Shown here: positions 34,611 to 43,810 of the stretch, piece after piece
Numbering within the stretch: the stretch's first letter is position 1
Layout: every line of letters starts with the position of its first letter
DNA from: Gadus chalcogrammus
Lineage: Eukaryota > Chordata > Actinopteri > Gadiformes > Gadidae
Reading direction: 5' to 3'
Assembly (NCBI RefSeq): GCF_026213295.1
Contig: NC_079427.1
Coordinates: 29,861,602 to 29,925,601, forward strand
DNA length: 64,000 nucleotides
Made by a program: the position numbers and the translations under genes
Notes under the pieces: generated by a model
Database searches by the model: none
What the model was told of the DNA's origin: nothing
What the model saw: the letters and a program-made list of their open reading frames with translations, nothing else

Positions 34611-34976
34611 TCATTCCTCGTCCTCATCCTCCATCCCCTCTCCCTCAACGTCCATCTCTTTAACCCTCCTTGCATGTTTGGCTGCCGCAAAGTGGTTTTC
34701 CAGCGTCGACTTCCGCCTGTGGTCCAACACGCAGTTGCACGGAGTGCAAAATAATTTGCCCCCACTGTCGTGTAACAATCCGGGAAACTGCTTTGCACGG
34801 TCTTTTACACTTATCCTTGTTGGCAAATGAGGCGGCTTCATCTTGCCTTCGTCGCTGGGTTTGCGATGACGTTCACGTCGTGTAATTATGTCACTCCATA
34901 ATGTTCCCATGGCAACAGGGGGAAATGGCTGCTTTTTTCGCGGAAATTGGCAATTTATGCGGTGAAAGTGCGGCAT
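34611..34976 (-). CDS. CGGBP1-like zinc-finger protein, transposon-derived
   Basis: A 121-codon minus-strand frame. Residues about 55-90 read ISVKDRAKQFPGLLHDSGGK, LFCTPCNCVLDHRRKS, TLENHF and AKHARR: a BED/C2H2-like finger (C-x2-C...H-x4-H) of the type in vertebrate CGGBP1 and hAT transposase N-termini. The C-terminus is acidic (GMEDEDEE). An N-terminal basic part precedes the finger. CGGBP1 binds CGG-rich DNA and is itself thought to derive from a hAT transposase. Here the frame sits inside a truncated hAT-like element with GCGG-rich ends, so it is more likely an element gene remnant than a host gene. It may lack its downstream transposase exon. The start codon is uncertain. Confidence 0.6.
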   Translation of the reverse strand: MPHFHRINCQFPRKKQPFPPVAMGTLWSDIITRRERHRKPSDEGKMKPPHLPTRISVKDRAKQFPGLLHDSGGKLFCTPCNCVLDHRRKSTLENHFAAAKHARRVKEMDVEGEGMEDEDEE

Positions 34977-35072
34977 ATTTGAAATAATGCGGCCCCCGCA
35001 TGAATATGCGGACTAAGGCTGATTATGCGTTGAATTATGCGATCACATAATCGCGTTTTTCTGGAGGGACTG

Positions 35073-35409
35073 ATTATTTCGATATGGTGGGATTCAGAGG
35101 ATGTTTATTTCCTTGATGCTGATTCTGATGCTGATGATCTCTCTGGCCTGTCCGTCAGCCCCCGCAGCTGAGTGACAGCATGCACACTGCTTCCTGCCTC
35201 TGTACCAGCAAGGTAGAGGAGGAGGAGGGGGAGGAGGAGGCCAGAGCCAGTCACAGCCAGCCCTGCTCCCTACCAACGACTTCATCAGTATCAACCTAAC
35301 AAGACAGAGAAATAACAAACTACCTGTTGTGGCTACGTGCAAACACTCACTGCCAATGACTTGACTCTCACTCCAGCACGCGCACAAGAACGCATGCACC
35401 CACACATGA

Positions 35410-35449
<40 letters not shown>

Positions 35450-35905
35450 ACATACCCAACCATGATAAACAAGTGCCAACATCCATTCTGTTTATTAGTA
35501 AATGGTTTTCTAATGCTGATATTTTGTGGATAGAAACCTACCTAGAATTGCCAATTTGTATGTGTTTATTTTTTGTCGTTACTTAACATTACATAGAAAG
35601 GGATGCTGCTGAGATACCTTGTTCCACCCGTAGGAGCCTTCCAATACAAAGACAGCAACATGTGCGCACAGCTACCTCCCCCCTGCCCCCCTCCTTTCTG
35701 CAGGCAAACCGCTGTCTGTAAACCGTGCGGGGTGTCTTATCAATACCCTTGGTAATTCCCTTTTTCACCACTCTATCCCTCTGCGCCTTTTTATTTTGCA
35801 CAAGTGTGTGACAGCGTGTGTGTGTTTGTGTTTGTGTCAGCGCATGTTTGCGTGCGTGTGTGTGTGTGCGTGTGTGTGTGTCAGCACGTGTGTGTGTGTG
35901 GCAGC

Positions 35906-35986
<81 letters not shown>

Positions 35987-38785
35987 ACCATTTGCCACAT
36001 CAGGAGAGCTTCACCCTCCTGCTAATGCTACAATGGCAGAATGGTAGTTCAGTTGATATAACTCTCCCAAGCCAGACCTGTCACTTTGGCCTCTGAAAAC
36101 AGGTCGATAGAGGAAGCCATGGAGAACGAGAGTTAAAGAACTGGGACTACAGGTTGATGGAGAGAAGAGAATGGTGAGCAGAATGGAAAGGGTTAAGACC
36201 AAAGATTGAAGTTGCATGATGGGAAATAGATGGTAGGATTTGAAGTCTTAAGAGTTATAAAACAGGAGAAAGGGAGGAGCGCATTATCTCAGAGAGAAAA
36301 TAAAGCCATAGCTCCAAACAAGACACAATTATAAGAGAGAGAGAGAGAGAGAGAGAAAGCAAAAGGGAAGGAGGAAAGCAGAACACACATATACTGTATA
36401 AGCCCAGCTCTCTCTGGCTCTGTGTGAATTGTACAGGGAGAGGATCTACAGACTGGTGAGATAACATTGATATTGTACGACCAGATTCCTTCTTGGAGTG
36501 GTACTTGTACTGAAGAGCAGTTAGTGATTGGTTACTAGAGGCATGGACACTTTTGATTGGCTGAAAGAAAAGTGCAAGTGACTGGCTGAAGCTCAACCAA
36601 TAGGCTGCACTGTGAGGTCGGTGTGATGACAACCCTCAACAAACACTGCCGACAGCAGACGCTTCCCAGCCACTGAGCCGAGCCAATAGGGTCTGGCTGA
36701 GCAGGGCTATCAAAACACATTACAAACATCAAAACCTGTAAACACATCATCAAATGGGAAGACTTAGATTCATTGGTGATGAGTGATGAGTGACGCTTTA
36801 ATAAGTGTGCAAATATATGTATTATATGACATTGTTTTGTTTGTATACAATCGAGAAAAACTAACACACATATACGTCAAACATGAAAGGGGAGAGACAC
36901 ATGATGGATGTAGCACTGAGGGAACAGAGCATGTGAATACTGATGATACTGATGTGAGAAATCAGGGCACACTGTGTCCTATAATCTTCAGTGAATGGAT
37001 GAGTTACCTGATAATATAAATTGATTGGTACCTTGAAGGTACCGATCGACGTATTTAACCAAAGAAGGAATTCCTTCAAGGACTTCTACTCCAATGTCTA
37101 GACTGGGCTTTAGACCTCCTGATAGTGCAATCACTATCACACGCATGGTACACGCATTAACTGGCCCTGCCTAGCTGGCATTTACTCACCTTCTCTCACG
37201 GATGACCAGTTAAAGAAGTCCACGATAACCCTACTGCCAAACTTGTTCCATTTAGATCAAAGTCCCTTTCAAATAAAGGTACACTGTGCAATGAAATATA
37301 GAATCCAATACAAATATTCTCTGTTACTGAGACATGGCATCAAGTGGGATCTGATTTTGATTTGAATTAACTGTAATGGGAAAATCATATTTTCGCGTTC
37401 TGTTTCTCTAACTGCCATTTGTTGATTATGCCTTTTCGCTGACACCCTTGGGGTGGTCAAGGGTCAAAGGGTCCAACTGAGAACTCACCACCATGAGACC
37501 CCACATTATAATTGTCAATGAGCAAATCAAATAATGTTTACTTATAGGACAGAATTTCCAGCATTCTCATCAAGAATGTATAAGGGGATCTCTGCTCCCT
37601 CTTGACCGGTATACCCCTGGCTTAAAGGTTAACGTTAGATAACGCTATGAACAAGGAGAGTGGCTAGCCAATGCAATAAATAGGAGATAGAGCTTACATG
37701 ATGAAGGGGAAACAACATGATTGATTTTTCCATCACACACCATGTGTGGAGCTGAGACCTGTGCCATGGTATAAGAAGTCCTCGCATTAGACAATTAAAG
37801 CATTGGGTGCTTTAATTGTCTACTCTCCCGACTCCAAGATGGTCCTACTTGTCTACCATCCCCCAAATCCTCAGATGCCCTCTCCCCACTCCAGTCCTAC
37901 CAACGTGATGTCCAACCTTAACCACAGAGTAGGTTGTTTGTGTAATATGTCAAAAATTACCATATGAACGTTAAGCCCCCTATGGTCTGCCAAAAGAAAA
38001 TGGATGACAATCATTCTATTCTCAGTGGAAAGAAAATATTTTTTTTTACAGTTTTAATATGGTGTTTAGTTTGTTAGCTATGCAATGTTTTCTATCATTG
38101 GCAAATAAAAACGTAGATTTTCCCTACGTGACCCAAGGATGACATATTTATTCTTCTTCTTTGGGAAGGACTAGGACAACCTGCTTTTGTGCGGCGAACT
38201 GGATGTTTATTTCTGCTTTGCTTCTTCCAAAAAATCCATTCCAAAGGTTGTTTTTATAAACATATTTTGTTGTGCAAGATAATCATGACAAATGAAACCC
38301 GCTTTAAAGTTTAGTGTTAATTACGTGTTAGTGCATCAATAAAGCAAACAGAAGACGGATCACATCTCTCCGGACCACCCCGGTACTGGGTTCCAGTTCT
38401 ATTGCATTGCCATCCTGACATCAAATTCACACATTAATAAGGAGCTCCTTCCGGACTGTCCGGCATTACACATTCATAACGCTCACACACACCGCCTGCA
38501 CAGCCGCTTGCCGGAACTGTATTGAACTCTTGCGGGACAACTATGTCATCTCTGAACTTTGACCTTAGAACTTTGAACCCACTCACATCTATCCTGGAAA
38601 GAAACAAAGAACTGTGAAATAGAATCCTGATTGTATTGTTGTATTGCTATTGCTATGGTTGAGTTGTTTTGTATTTATTGCAGAGTTAATAGTAAGCGTG
38701 AGTGAGAGTGTGATTGGGCATTAGGCCACCAATATTGAATGGGTACACTGTAATAGTTAGTTAAGTAAATATTTAGTTAAAACCA
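35073..38785. other. No gene; microsatellites only
   Basis: Contains (AC)n at about 35,411-35,445, a long (TG)n at 35,837-35,983, (GA)n at 36,333-36,354, and a perfect 15-bp hairpin at 37,788-37,822. Some CCAAT words occur near 36,595 and 36,682. No open frame resembles a known protein, and no transposon termini were recognised. Confidence 0.55.
35837..35983. repeat. (TG)n microsatellite
   Basis: About 147 bp, impure in its first third (CAGC interruptions) and then pure TG. Confidence 0.95.
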
Positions 38786-39660
38786 AAAGCGTCAGCGTTT
38801 TCAGCGTTTAGACCAAAGCGTCAAAGACGCTTTGGTCGCTCACAAAGTTTCGCTGCGAATATTTCTGTTCGCTTTGGTCGCTCAAGTCGCTCATGACGTA
38901 CAATTCAATTATGCAGACGCATTTAAAGGAGCCGTATGCTTTTAGTACAGACAGCGATATCAAAGAGTGAACTCCCATACACTTATATATATATATACAG
39001 ACATATTGCCGAGACGGTTTTGCTTGTTGGATAAAGTGCTTCGACAACAAGTAGGACAGTGATTCCCCCTAATATAAAGAAACTCCTAAAATGTAGGCTG
39101 ATTACAACCGAGAACAAAAAACCCTGCGTGCTGTAGTAGGCTAGTTAAAATATGTTTCACTGATCTGCATCTGCAAATCATGATCTGCACTCATTCGTCG
39201 CACTCAAAACAAATAGACATTGGTGCACATGGCTAATTTGCATACCTGCACAGGACTGGTTGGCTCCGCAAGGCAAATAATGGAACATATCTATCTATCT
39301 AGGCCTATCTGTCTATCTATCTATAAACGCGTGTATAGTTTTAATGATGTATTGTGTGTATGTCCAGTCAGACTTGTTCTGTGTGGTCTTGTAGGATACT
39401 GTCCTGTGTGGGCCGAGCCACCTAAATGGATTCCCGACGATTTGTGTCGTTTGGTATTAATAAAGACTTGACTAGGCTATCTATCTATCTAGACTATTTA
39501 ATTAACAATTATTAATATCAGGCTCTGTGAATAGTGGGGAATAGAGGGATAAAAGAGAAGAGATATATCCCTTTTCATTTATCCCTCTTCTTGTCGGTTA
39601 GTTTGTTTATGTGACGATTTCAAAAACTTTTTTGGTTTTGTTTAAAGCATGCTACACGCG

Positions 39661-39740
39661 ATTGGTTGGTTAGATTGGTGGCATGGAGAGCAAATGAAAA
39701 TGATTCCCGCTTAAATACGAACGTTCTAGATGTATAAATA
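39661..39740 (+). promoter_or_regulatory. Compact promoter of the Harbinger transposase
   Basis: Two inverted CCAAT boxes (ATTGG at 39,661 and 39,674) lie about 60-70 bp upstream of TATAAATA (39,733-39,740). The TATA box is only 35 bp before the preferred ATG at 39,775, implying a leader of very few bases. Inferred from motifs and spacing. Confidence 0.6.
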
Positions 39741-39774
39741 CTCCCGCTTATCATCACTTGGTATCCAAACCACT

Positions 39775-40971
39775 ATGGATGCACAAGATATCGTCGCTAT
39801 TGGTGCTGCTGCTTTCCTGTACCTGCGAAGACGCCGGAGGAGGATTTGGGTCCACGAGATCCTTCAAGGTCGTCTTCAGCACGGCGAGTTCCATCGGCTG
39901 GTGCAGGAGCTGAGATTGGACGAGGGCCGGTTCCAGCGCTACTTCAGGCTGGACAGGGAGCAGTTTGACTTATTGCTGTCGAAGATTGGGCCGCTGATCA
40001 CCATGCAACATAACAACTACCGCCGCCCGATTCCACCCGCGGAACGTGTTGCCATTTGCCTGCGGTTCCTGGCCACGGGGGATTCCTACCGTACAATTGC
40101 CTATAGATACCGTGTGGGCATTAGTACTGTGGCAATCATTGTTGACCAGGTCACCAGGTTCATTTGGGATGCCTTGGTACAGGAGTACATGCCAGTGCCC
40201 ACCACAGATGATTGGAGGAGCATTGCGGAGGGCTTTCGTGAGAGGTGGGCCTTCCCTAACTGCCTTGGATCCATCGACGGGAAACATGTAGTTATCAGGG
40301 CCCCAAACAACTCAGGGTCCCTATACTACAACTACAAGGGAACCTACTCCATCGTGCTCCTGGCAGTGGTGGATTCACAATACTGCTTTTGTGTGGTGGA
40401 TGTGGGCAGCTATGGGAGGACCAGTGATGGTGGTGTCCTGGCCAATTCCATCTTTGGCCAGGCTCTGCAGGACGGCACACTTGGCATACCAGAAGATGCT
40501 CTGCTACCAGGTGCTGATCATTTGGGACCGCAGCCGTTTGTCTTCGTGGCAGATGAGGCCTTTCCACTGCGCCATGCCCTCATGCGGCCTTTTCCGGGGA
40601 CCCACCTGTATGGCAGCCGCAGGGCTTTCAACTTCAGGTTGTCCCATGCTAGGCTGATCGTTGAGAATACCTTTGGTATTCTCATCTCCCAGTGGCGTAT
40701 GTACAGAGGAGTCATTGGGGTCAGCCCTAGCAATGTGGATGCCTGTGTGAAAGCGACCTGTATCCTGCACAACTTCATCAGGAAAACCACCAGGCCAACA
40801 ACACGACCACAACCACGACCAGGACCATCTGCAAACCGTGAAGCTGCTGGCCTACAGTGTGTTCACCGAGCAGGCACCAACAACGCCACACGGGAGGCCC
40901 TTCGTGTCAGGGAGGCGTATGTCTCCTACTTCTCCAATGAGGGAGCTGTTGGCTGGCAACCTGGTGTTTGA
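39775..40971 (+). CDS. HARBI1-like PIF/Harbinger transposase
   Basis: DDE-superfamily nuclease expected to cut and join transposon ends in the nucleus, together with its DNA-binding partner. The frame is open from 39,730, but that ATG overlaps the TATA box, so the ATG at 39,775 (398 codons) is preferred. Counting from 39,730: a helix-rich region with RVAICLRFLATGDSYRTIA (106-124) precedes the catalytic domain. The first Asp is in CLGSIDGKH (D183), the second in GRTSDGGV (D233), and the Glu in LIVENTFGIL (E312); FVADEAFPL (D275) is the usual extra Asp block. A Pro/Arg-rich tail follows residue 350. No stops or frameshifts, and length is normal for the family (about 350-420), so it could be functional. 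The gene appears intronless. The MADF partner gene is convergent, 610 bp downstream. An exact histone-type 3' end signal follows the stop. Host HARBI1 itself is unlikely given the transposon setting. Confidence 0.9.
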   Translation: MDAQDIVAIGAAAFLYLRRRRRRIWVHEILQGRLQHGEFHRLVQELRLDEGRFQRYFRLDREQFDLLLSKIGPLITMQHNNYRRPIPPAERVAICLRFLATGDSYRTIAYRYRVGISTVAIIVDQVTRFIWDALVQEYMPVPTTDDWRSIAEGFRERWAFPNCLGSIDGKHVVIRAPNNSGSLYYNYKGTYSIVLLAVVDSQYCFCVVDVGSYGRTSDGGVLANSIFGQALQDGTLGIPEDALLPGADHLGPQPFVFVADEAFPLRHALMRPFPGTHLYGSRRAFNFRLSHARLIVENTFGILISQWRMYRGVIGVSPSNVDACVKATCILHNFIRKTTRPTTRPQPRPGPSANREAAGLQCVHRAGTNNATREALRVREAYVSYFSNEGAVGWQPGV

Positions 40972-40981
40972 GTATTCATTC

Positions 40982-41022
40982 AAAACGGCTCTTTTAAGAG
41001 CCACCCAAATACAATAAAGAGC
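40982..41022 (+). terminator. Histone-type mRNA 3' processing signal
   Basis: Fifteen bases lie between the transposase stop codon and the stem. The stem GGCTCT (40,987-40,992) pairs with AGAGCC (40,997-41,002) around loop TTTA, preceded by an A-rich flank and followed by ACCCA (41,003-41,007). AAAGAGC (41,016-41,022) sits 13 bases after the stem, where the U7 snRNA-binding histone downstream element lies. AATAAA (41,013-41,018) overlaps, so ordinary polyadenylation is also possible. This layout is that of replication-dependent histone genes. Confidence 0.8.
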
Positions 41023-41409
41023 ATGACTTCCATTTCTGCAATAAATAATACATTATGTGGTAGCTATCCTATATGTTCGATCATCTCACCTGTATATACA
41101 TAATTCCCAGTGATCCCAGTGATGCAACAGTCAATGCAATACTCCCCCAAGTGGCTAAAATAACTAAACTAAAGGGTGAACATAGATGGCTCCTACACAT
41201 TAAATTGCTTACTACATTATAAACCATGGTAGTTGCAGTCATTTAAAGGCCTCAAAGCATAGGCCTATATTTTAGAATAACATTGTAGATCAGCTATTCT
41301 TTGGAAATATTTATTCAGCAAATGCTGATAAAAGTGCACATGTGGGAACTTAACAAAGAAACAAACTGTACATGTGAAAGAACATCAAAAGAAAGTTGTA
41401 AAATTGAAG
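41023..41409. other. Harbinger intergenic region
   Basis: AT-rich sequence between the two convergent Harbinger genes. No further motif was recognised. Confidence 0.5.
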
Positions 41410-41422
41410 TGTGTGTGTGTTG

Positions 41423-41506
<84 letters not shown>
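41410..41506. repeat. (TG)n microsatellite in the Harbinger
   Basis: About 95 bp of TG with one TGAAG interruption near its start. It falls in the 3' untranslated side of the minus-strand MADF gene. Confidence 0.95.
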
Positions 41507-41507
<1 letters not shown>

Positions 41508-41580
41508 AATGGCATGTGAGGGAGGAGAACAAGGTGCAGCTGACAGCACTGCAAGGGTAATAAGCTTACTATAACACCCC

Positions 41581-42790
41581 TCACAATGTTGTCAGCTGCA
41601 CCCCGTTCCCCTCATTCCACATGTCAACCTCACGACACTTGGCCTCGTACACCATCCTGTACATTTCAAACTTGAGACCCTCTCTAGTCCTAAGGGACAG
41701 CTTTTTAAAATCCTCTTGGAGGCTTCGAAAGAATTGTGAGTCAGAGTCCTCTGGAGGACTCTGACTCACTACTCGATTGCTAACAGCCTCTATGGCTGTG
41801 ATGAGCCTCTCCGCATCAACAGCATCACGAGTCTGGTCTCTGCCTCGTCCTGTCTTTCTCCTGCTCTTTCCTGCTGCCTGCTCCTCGGCCTGTGGTGCTA
41901 GCTGGTCAGCGGCCTGTGGTGCTAGCTGGTCAGCGGCCTGTGGTGCTAGCTGGTCAGCGGCCTGTGGTGCTAGCTGGTCAGCGGCCTGTGCTCTCCCTGG
42001 TGCCTCCTGGTCCTCGACCGGTGCTCTCCCTGGTGCAGCCTGATCCGTGTCCTCCTCACTCTCACTCTCACTCACTGGCCCTGCCATGTTGGTCTGGCTA
42101 TGGCGGTCTTCCAGGAATGGATCAATGAAGGCCATTATGCGGGCATATTTCCATGGCTTCCCTCCACCTGCCCCTGCACCACTCCTCCTCCTTTCCTTTT
42201 CCTTTTTCTTATTCTTTCTGTAGGTGTCCCTGAGACCCTTCCATTTCCTGATGCACTCATTAACTATTGAACACAAAACAGAAAACACAGCTGTCATTAT
42301 CATTATATATGTCACTTACAGCAATATATTGTTTCACTTCTTATGTCAAATGACTTATTGTAAATTGCTTTGGATAAAAGCTAAATTGTCATTTGTCAGC
42401 TGTCTATCCTCAATTAAACCGCATTGAAGTGACACGTTTGTTCCGTGCATTATTAATTTGCATTATTATGCGTGCATTATTCCTTTGCACAACGTATTAT
42501 TCCTTTGCACAACGTATGTATTTTCCATATTTGAAAACGATATCGTCCCATTCAGAGCAAGGAAGATTAGTATGCTAGGATGTCGGTTAGCAGGCATGTA
42601 TGGCGCGGCTTGGCGCCTATTTTACAATAATCTCAAACGTTTCATTAACTCACTCACCAGACCAACCAACCACGCGTGACACCTCCGCCCAGGCCAGGGC
42701 CTTGGCGTTCCGATCTCTAAACTGAAAAAGGCTTGGGTCGTACAAGACCGGGTGCCCAGTTACAGCCGCGATTAGTACTTCAACCGACAT
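41581..42790 (-). CDS. Harbinger MADF-domain DNA-binding protein (two exons)
   Basis: Likely DNA-binding partner of the transposase. Exon 1 runs from ATG at 42,790 to 42,658 and encodes the start of a MADF domain (VEVLIAAVTGHPVLYD, then RNAKALAWAEVSRVVGW). It ends at a consensus donor, CTG|GTGAGT. Exon 2 starts at 42,263 after TTCAATAG, joins in phase and continues the domain: NECIRKWKGLRDTYRKN, then KPWKYARIMAFIDPFLEDR. The stop is at 41,583-41,581, giving 271 codons with no interruption. Residues after the domain are acidic/Gln-rich and contain about four tandem AADQLAPQ repeats (24-bp DNA units, about 41,892-41,990). The C-terminus has a helical segment (LQEDFKKLSLRTREGLKFEMY) like the BESS-type tails of such proteins. 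Splice sites are inferred. Exon 1 lies within the duplicated 1,151-bp unit, so a second, unconnected copy of it exists at 43,941-43,811. Confidence 0.85.
42312..42385 (+). mobile_element. L2/SINE 3' tail in MADF intron
   Basis: AGCAATATATTGTTTCACTT through TTGCTTTGGATAAAAGC, the same tail as at 6.7 and 14.2 kb, lying inside the predicted intron of the MADF gene. Confidence 0.55.
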
Positions 42791-43810
42791 TTTGTTCAGC
42801 TAATGAATAAATGTAGGTAGGAACCAAAGTGCCTGCCGGTGTTCCCTGGGATCCACGCAAGCGAAGAGCGTCTACATTCCGATTGGCTGTCAGTGTTTGG
42901 CCGCTGAAGCGAATAATAGTCATTTACATAAAGTTAAAAAGTTTTCAACTTCTTTTTGACGCTCTGGTCGCTCAACTTTGGCCGCTGGTAGCGTTGGTCG
43001 CTTTGGTCGCTTTGGTCGCTCTTGCCCATAGAAAGTGAATGACTTCCGGCGATTTGGTCGCTCAATTCGCTTCTGGTGTGGACGTACAGATCTTGTATGG
43101 ACTTTGTCCTCCCTGCTGGTCCTTTGTGGAATCACAATTTTTTTTTGTTTGCTTTGCCATGTGCTTTTGTTTTTGTCCTGAACCCCGCCCTCACCTGGGG
43201 CCTGTACTACGAAGCTCGATTAGAGGGTTAGCGAGGTATGTTGAGCTCAAAGCCTTGGCTAGCTGTACCACGAAAGTCGATCTCTTTAAGCGTCTCTGTA
43301 TCACCATGGTGACTTATGCTCGCAACCACACCTGGTCGGGAGCAGCTTCTCAGCTTAGTCTACCTGGAGATCGGCTACTTAAATCGGCGTGCGCAGCTTC
43401 CTAGACCCTCCTCAGACAATGGCGTCACCATTTGTGGGTGTTCCCATGGACCTTGGCACACTTAGCGTACAGGCGTCTCTGCGGAGACAGAGGGTTTTTC
43501 GGGACAGAACCGATCCCTTGGCATTGTCTGACGATATTCTTTATGAGAGATACAGATTCTTATCAGAGGGTATACGTTATTTGATCGTCCTTGTTGGACA
43601 ACACAGTCTCACTCCCTATTCGTCAAATGTGTGACGCATGGCCAAGGATCCCTGGCGTCAATTTCCGACGAAAAATGGGTACCTTTTTCGTCGATTTTCA
43701 ACGCCAGATAGACATTCATGTTAATCCCTCACCGACGGATATAGACGAAAGGAAATCAATGTCTATCAACGGTGATGCCGTCACGTTATGCAACTACTGT
43801 CGATTGATTT
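42660..43810. repeat. Tandem duplication, unit 1 (1,151 bp)
   Basis: Matches 43,811-44,961 base for base except a handful of substitutions (for example near 43,137, 43,460 and 43,697), so identity exceeds 99%. It contains MADF exon 1, the Harbinger right end, the left end and first codons of a second Harbinger, and a block ending CGATTGATTT. Confidence 0.95.
43196..43634 (+). pseudogene. Second Harbinger family: left end and transposase N-terminus
   Basis: Begins GGGGCCTGTACTACGAAGC, a terminus type common in fish Harbinger elements. From ATG 43,419 the frame encodes an N-terminus like that of fish Harbinger transposases (SLRRQRVFRDRTDPLALSDD, ILYERYRF, EGIRYL). It leaves the family after about 57 codons and stops at 43,632-43,634. 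The catalytic domain is absent. Confidence 0.75.

Larger units (their letters stand above)
34127..35072 (-). mobile_element. Truncated hAT-like element
   Basis: Right terminus CTGGAGGGACTG at 35,061-35,072 (inverse CAGTCCCTCCAG), preceded by repeated ATTATGCG and TAATCGCG words. The left side begins abruptly with ATGCGGGAATTTCC-type sequence at the satellite border, so one end is missing. It carries a zinc-finger frame on the minus strand and a LINE/SINE tail at about 34,262-34,316. Confidence 0.6.
38790..43085. mobile_element. Two-gene Harbinger (PIF) transposon, apparently intact genes
   Basis: Contains a HARBI1-like transposase on plus and a convergent spliced MADF-domain gene on minus, the expected gene pair of PIF/Harbinger. 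Both ends carry clusters of TTTGGTCGCT and its inverse (left about 38,811-38,888; right about 42,961-43,065), marking the element's subterminal zones. I could not align clean terminal inverted repeats or a 3-bp target duplication, so the exact borders are approximate. The right end is included in a tandem duplication. Confidence 0.7.

Noticed and set aside
41315..41584. 89-codon minus-strand frame rich in Thr-His
   Set aside because: Translation of the (TG)n in the 3' part of the MADF gene.
38790..43085. Host HARBI1 gene rather than a transposon
   Set aside because: Convergent MADF partner, subterminal repeats and fragmentary relatives nearby fit a transposon; no conserved host gene context is visible.
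43039..43404. 121-codon frame present in both tandem units
   Set aside because: Covers the right end of one Harbinger and the left terminus of another; noncoding terminal sequence kept open by chance and duplicated with the unit.
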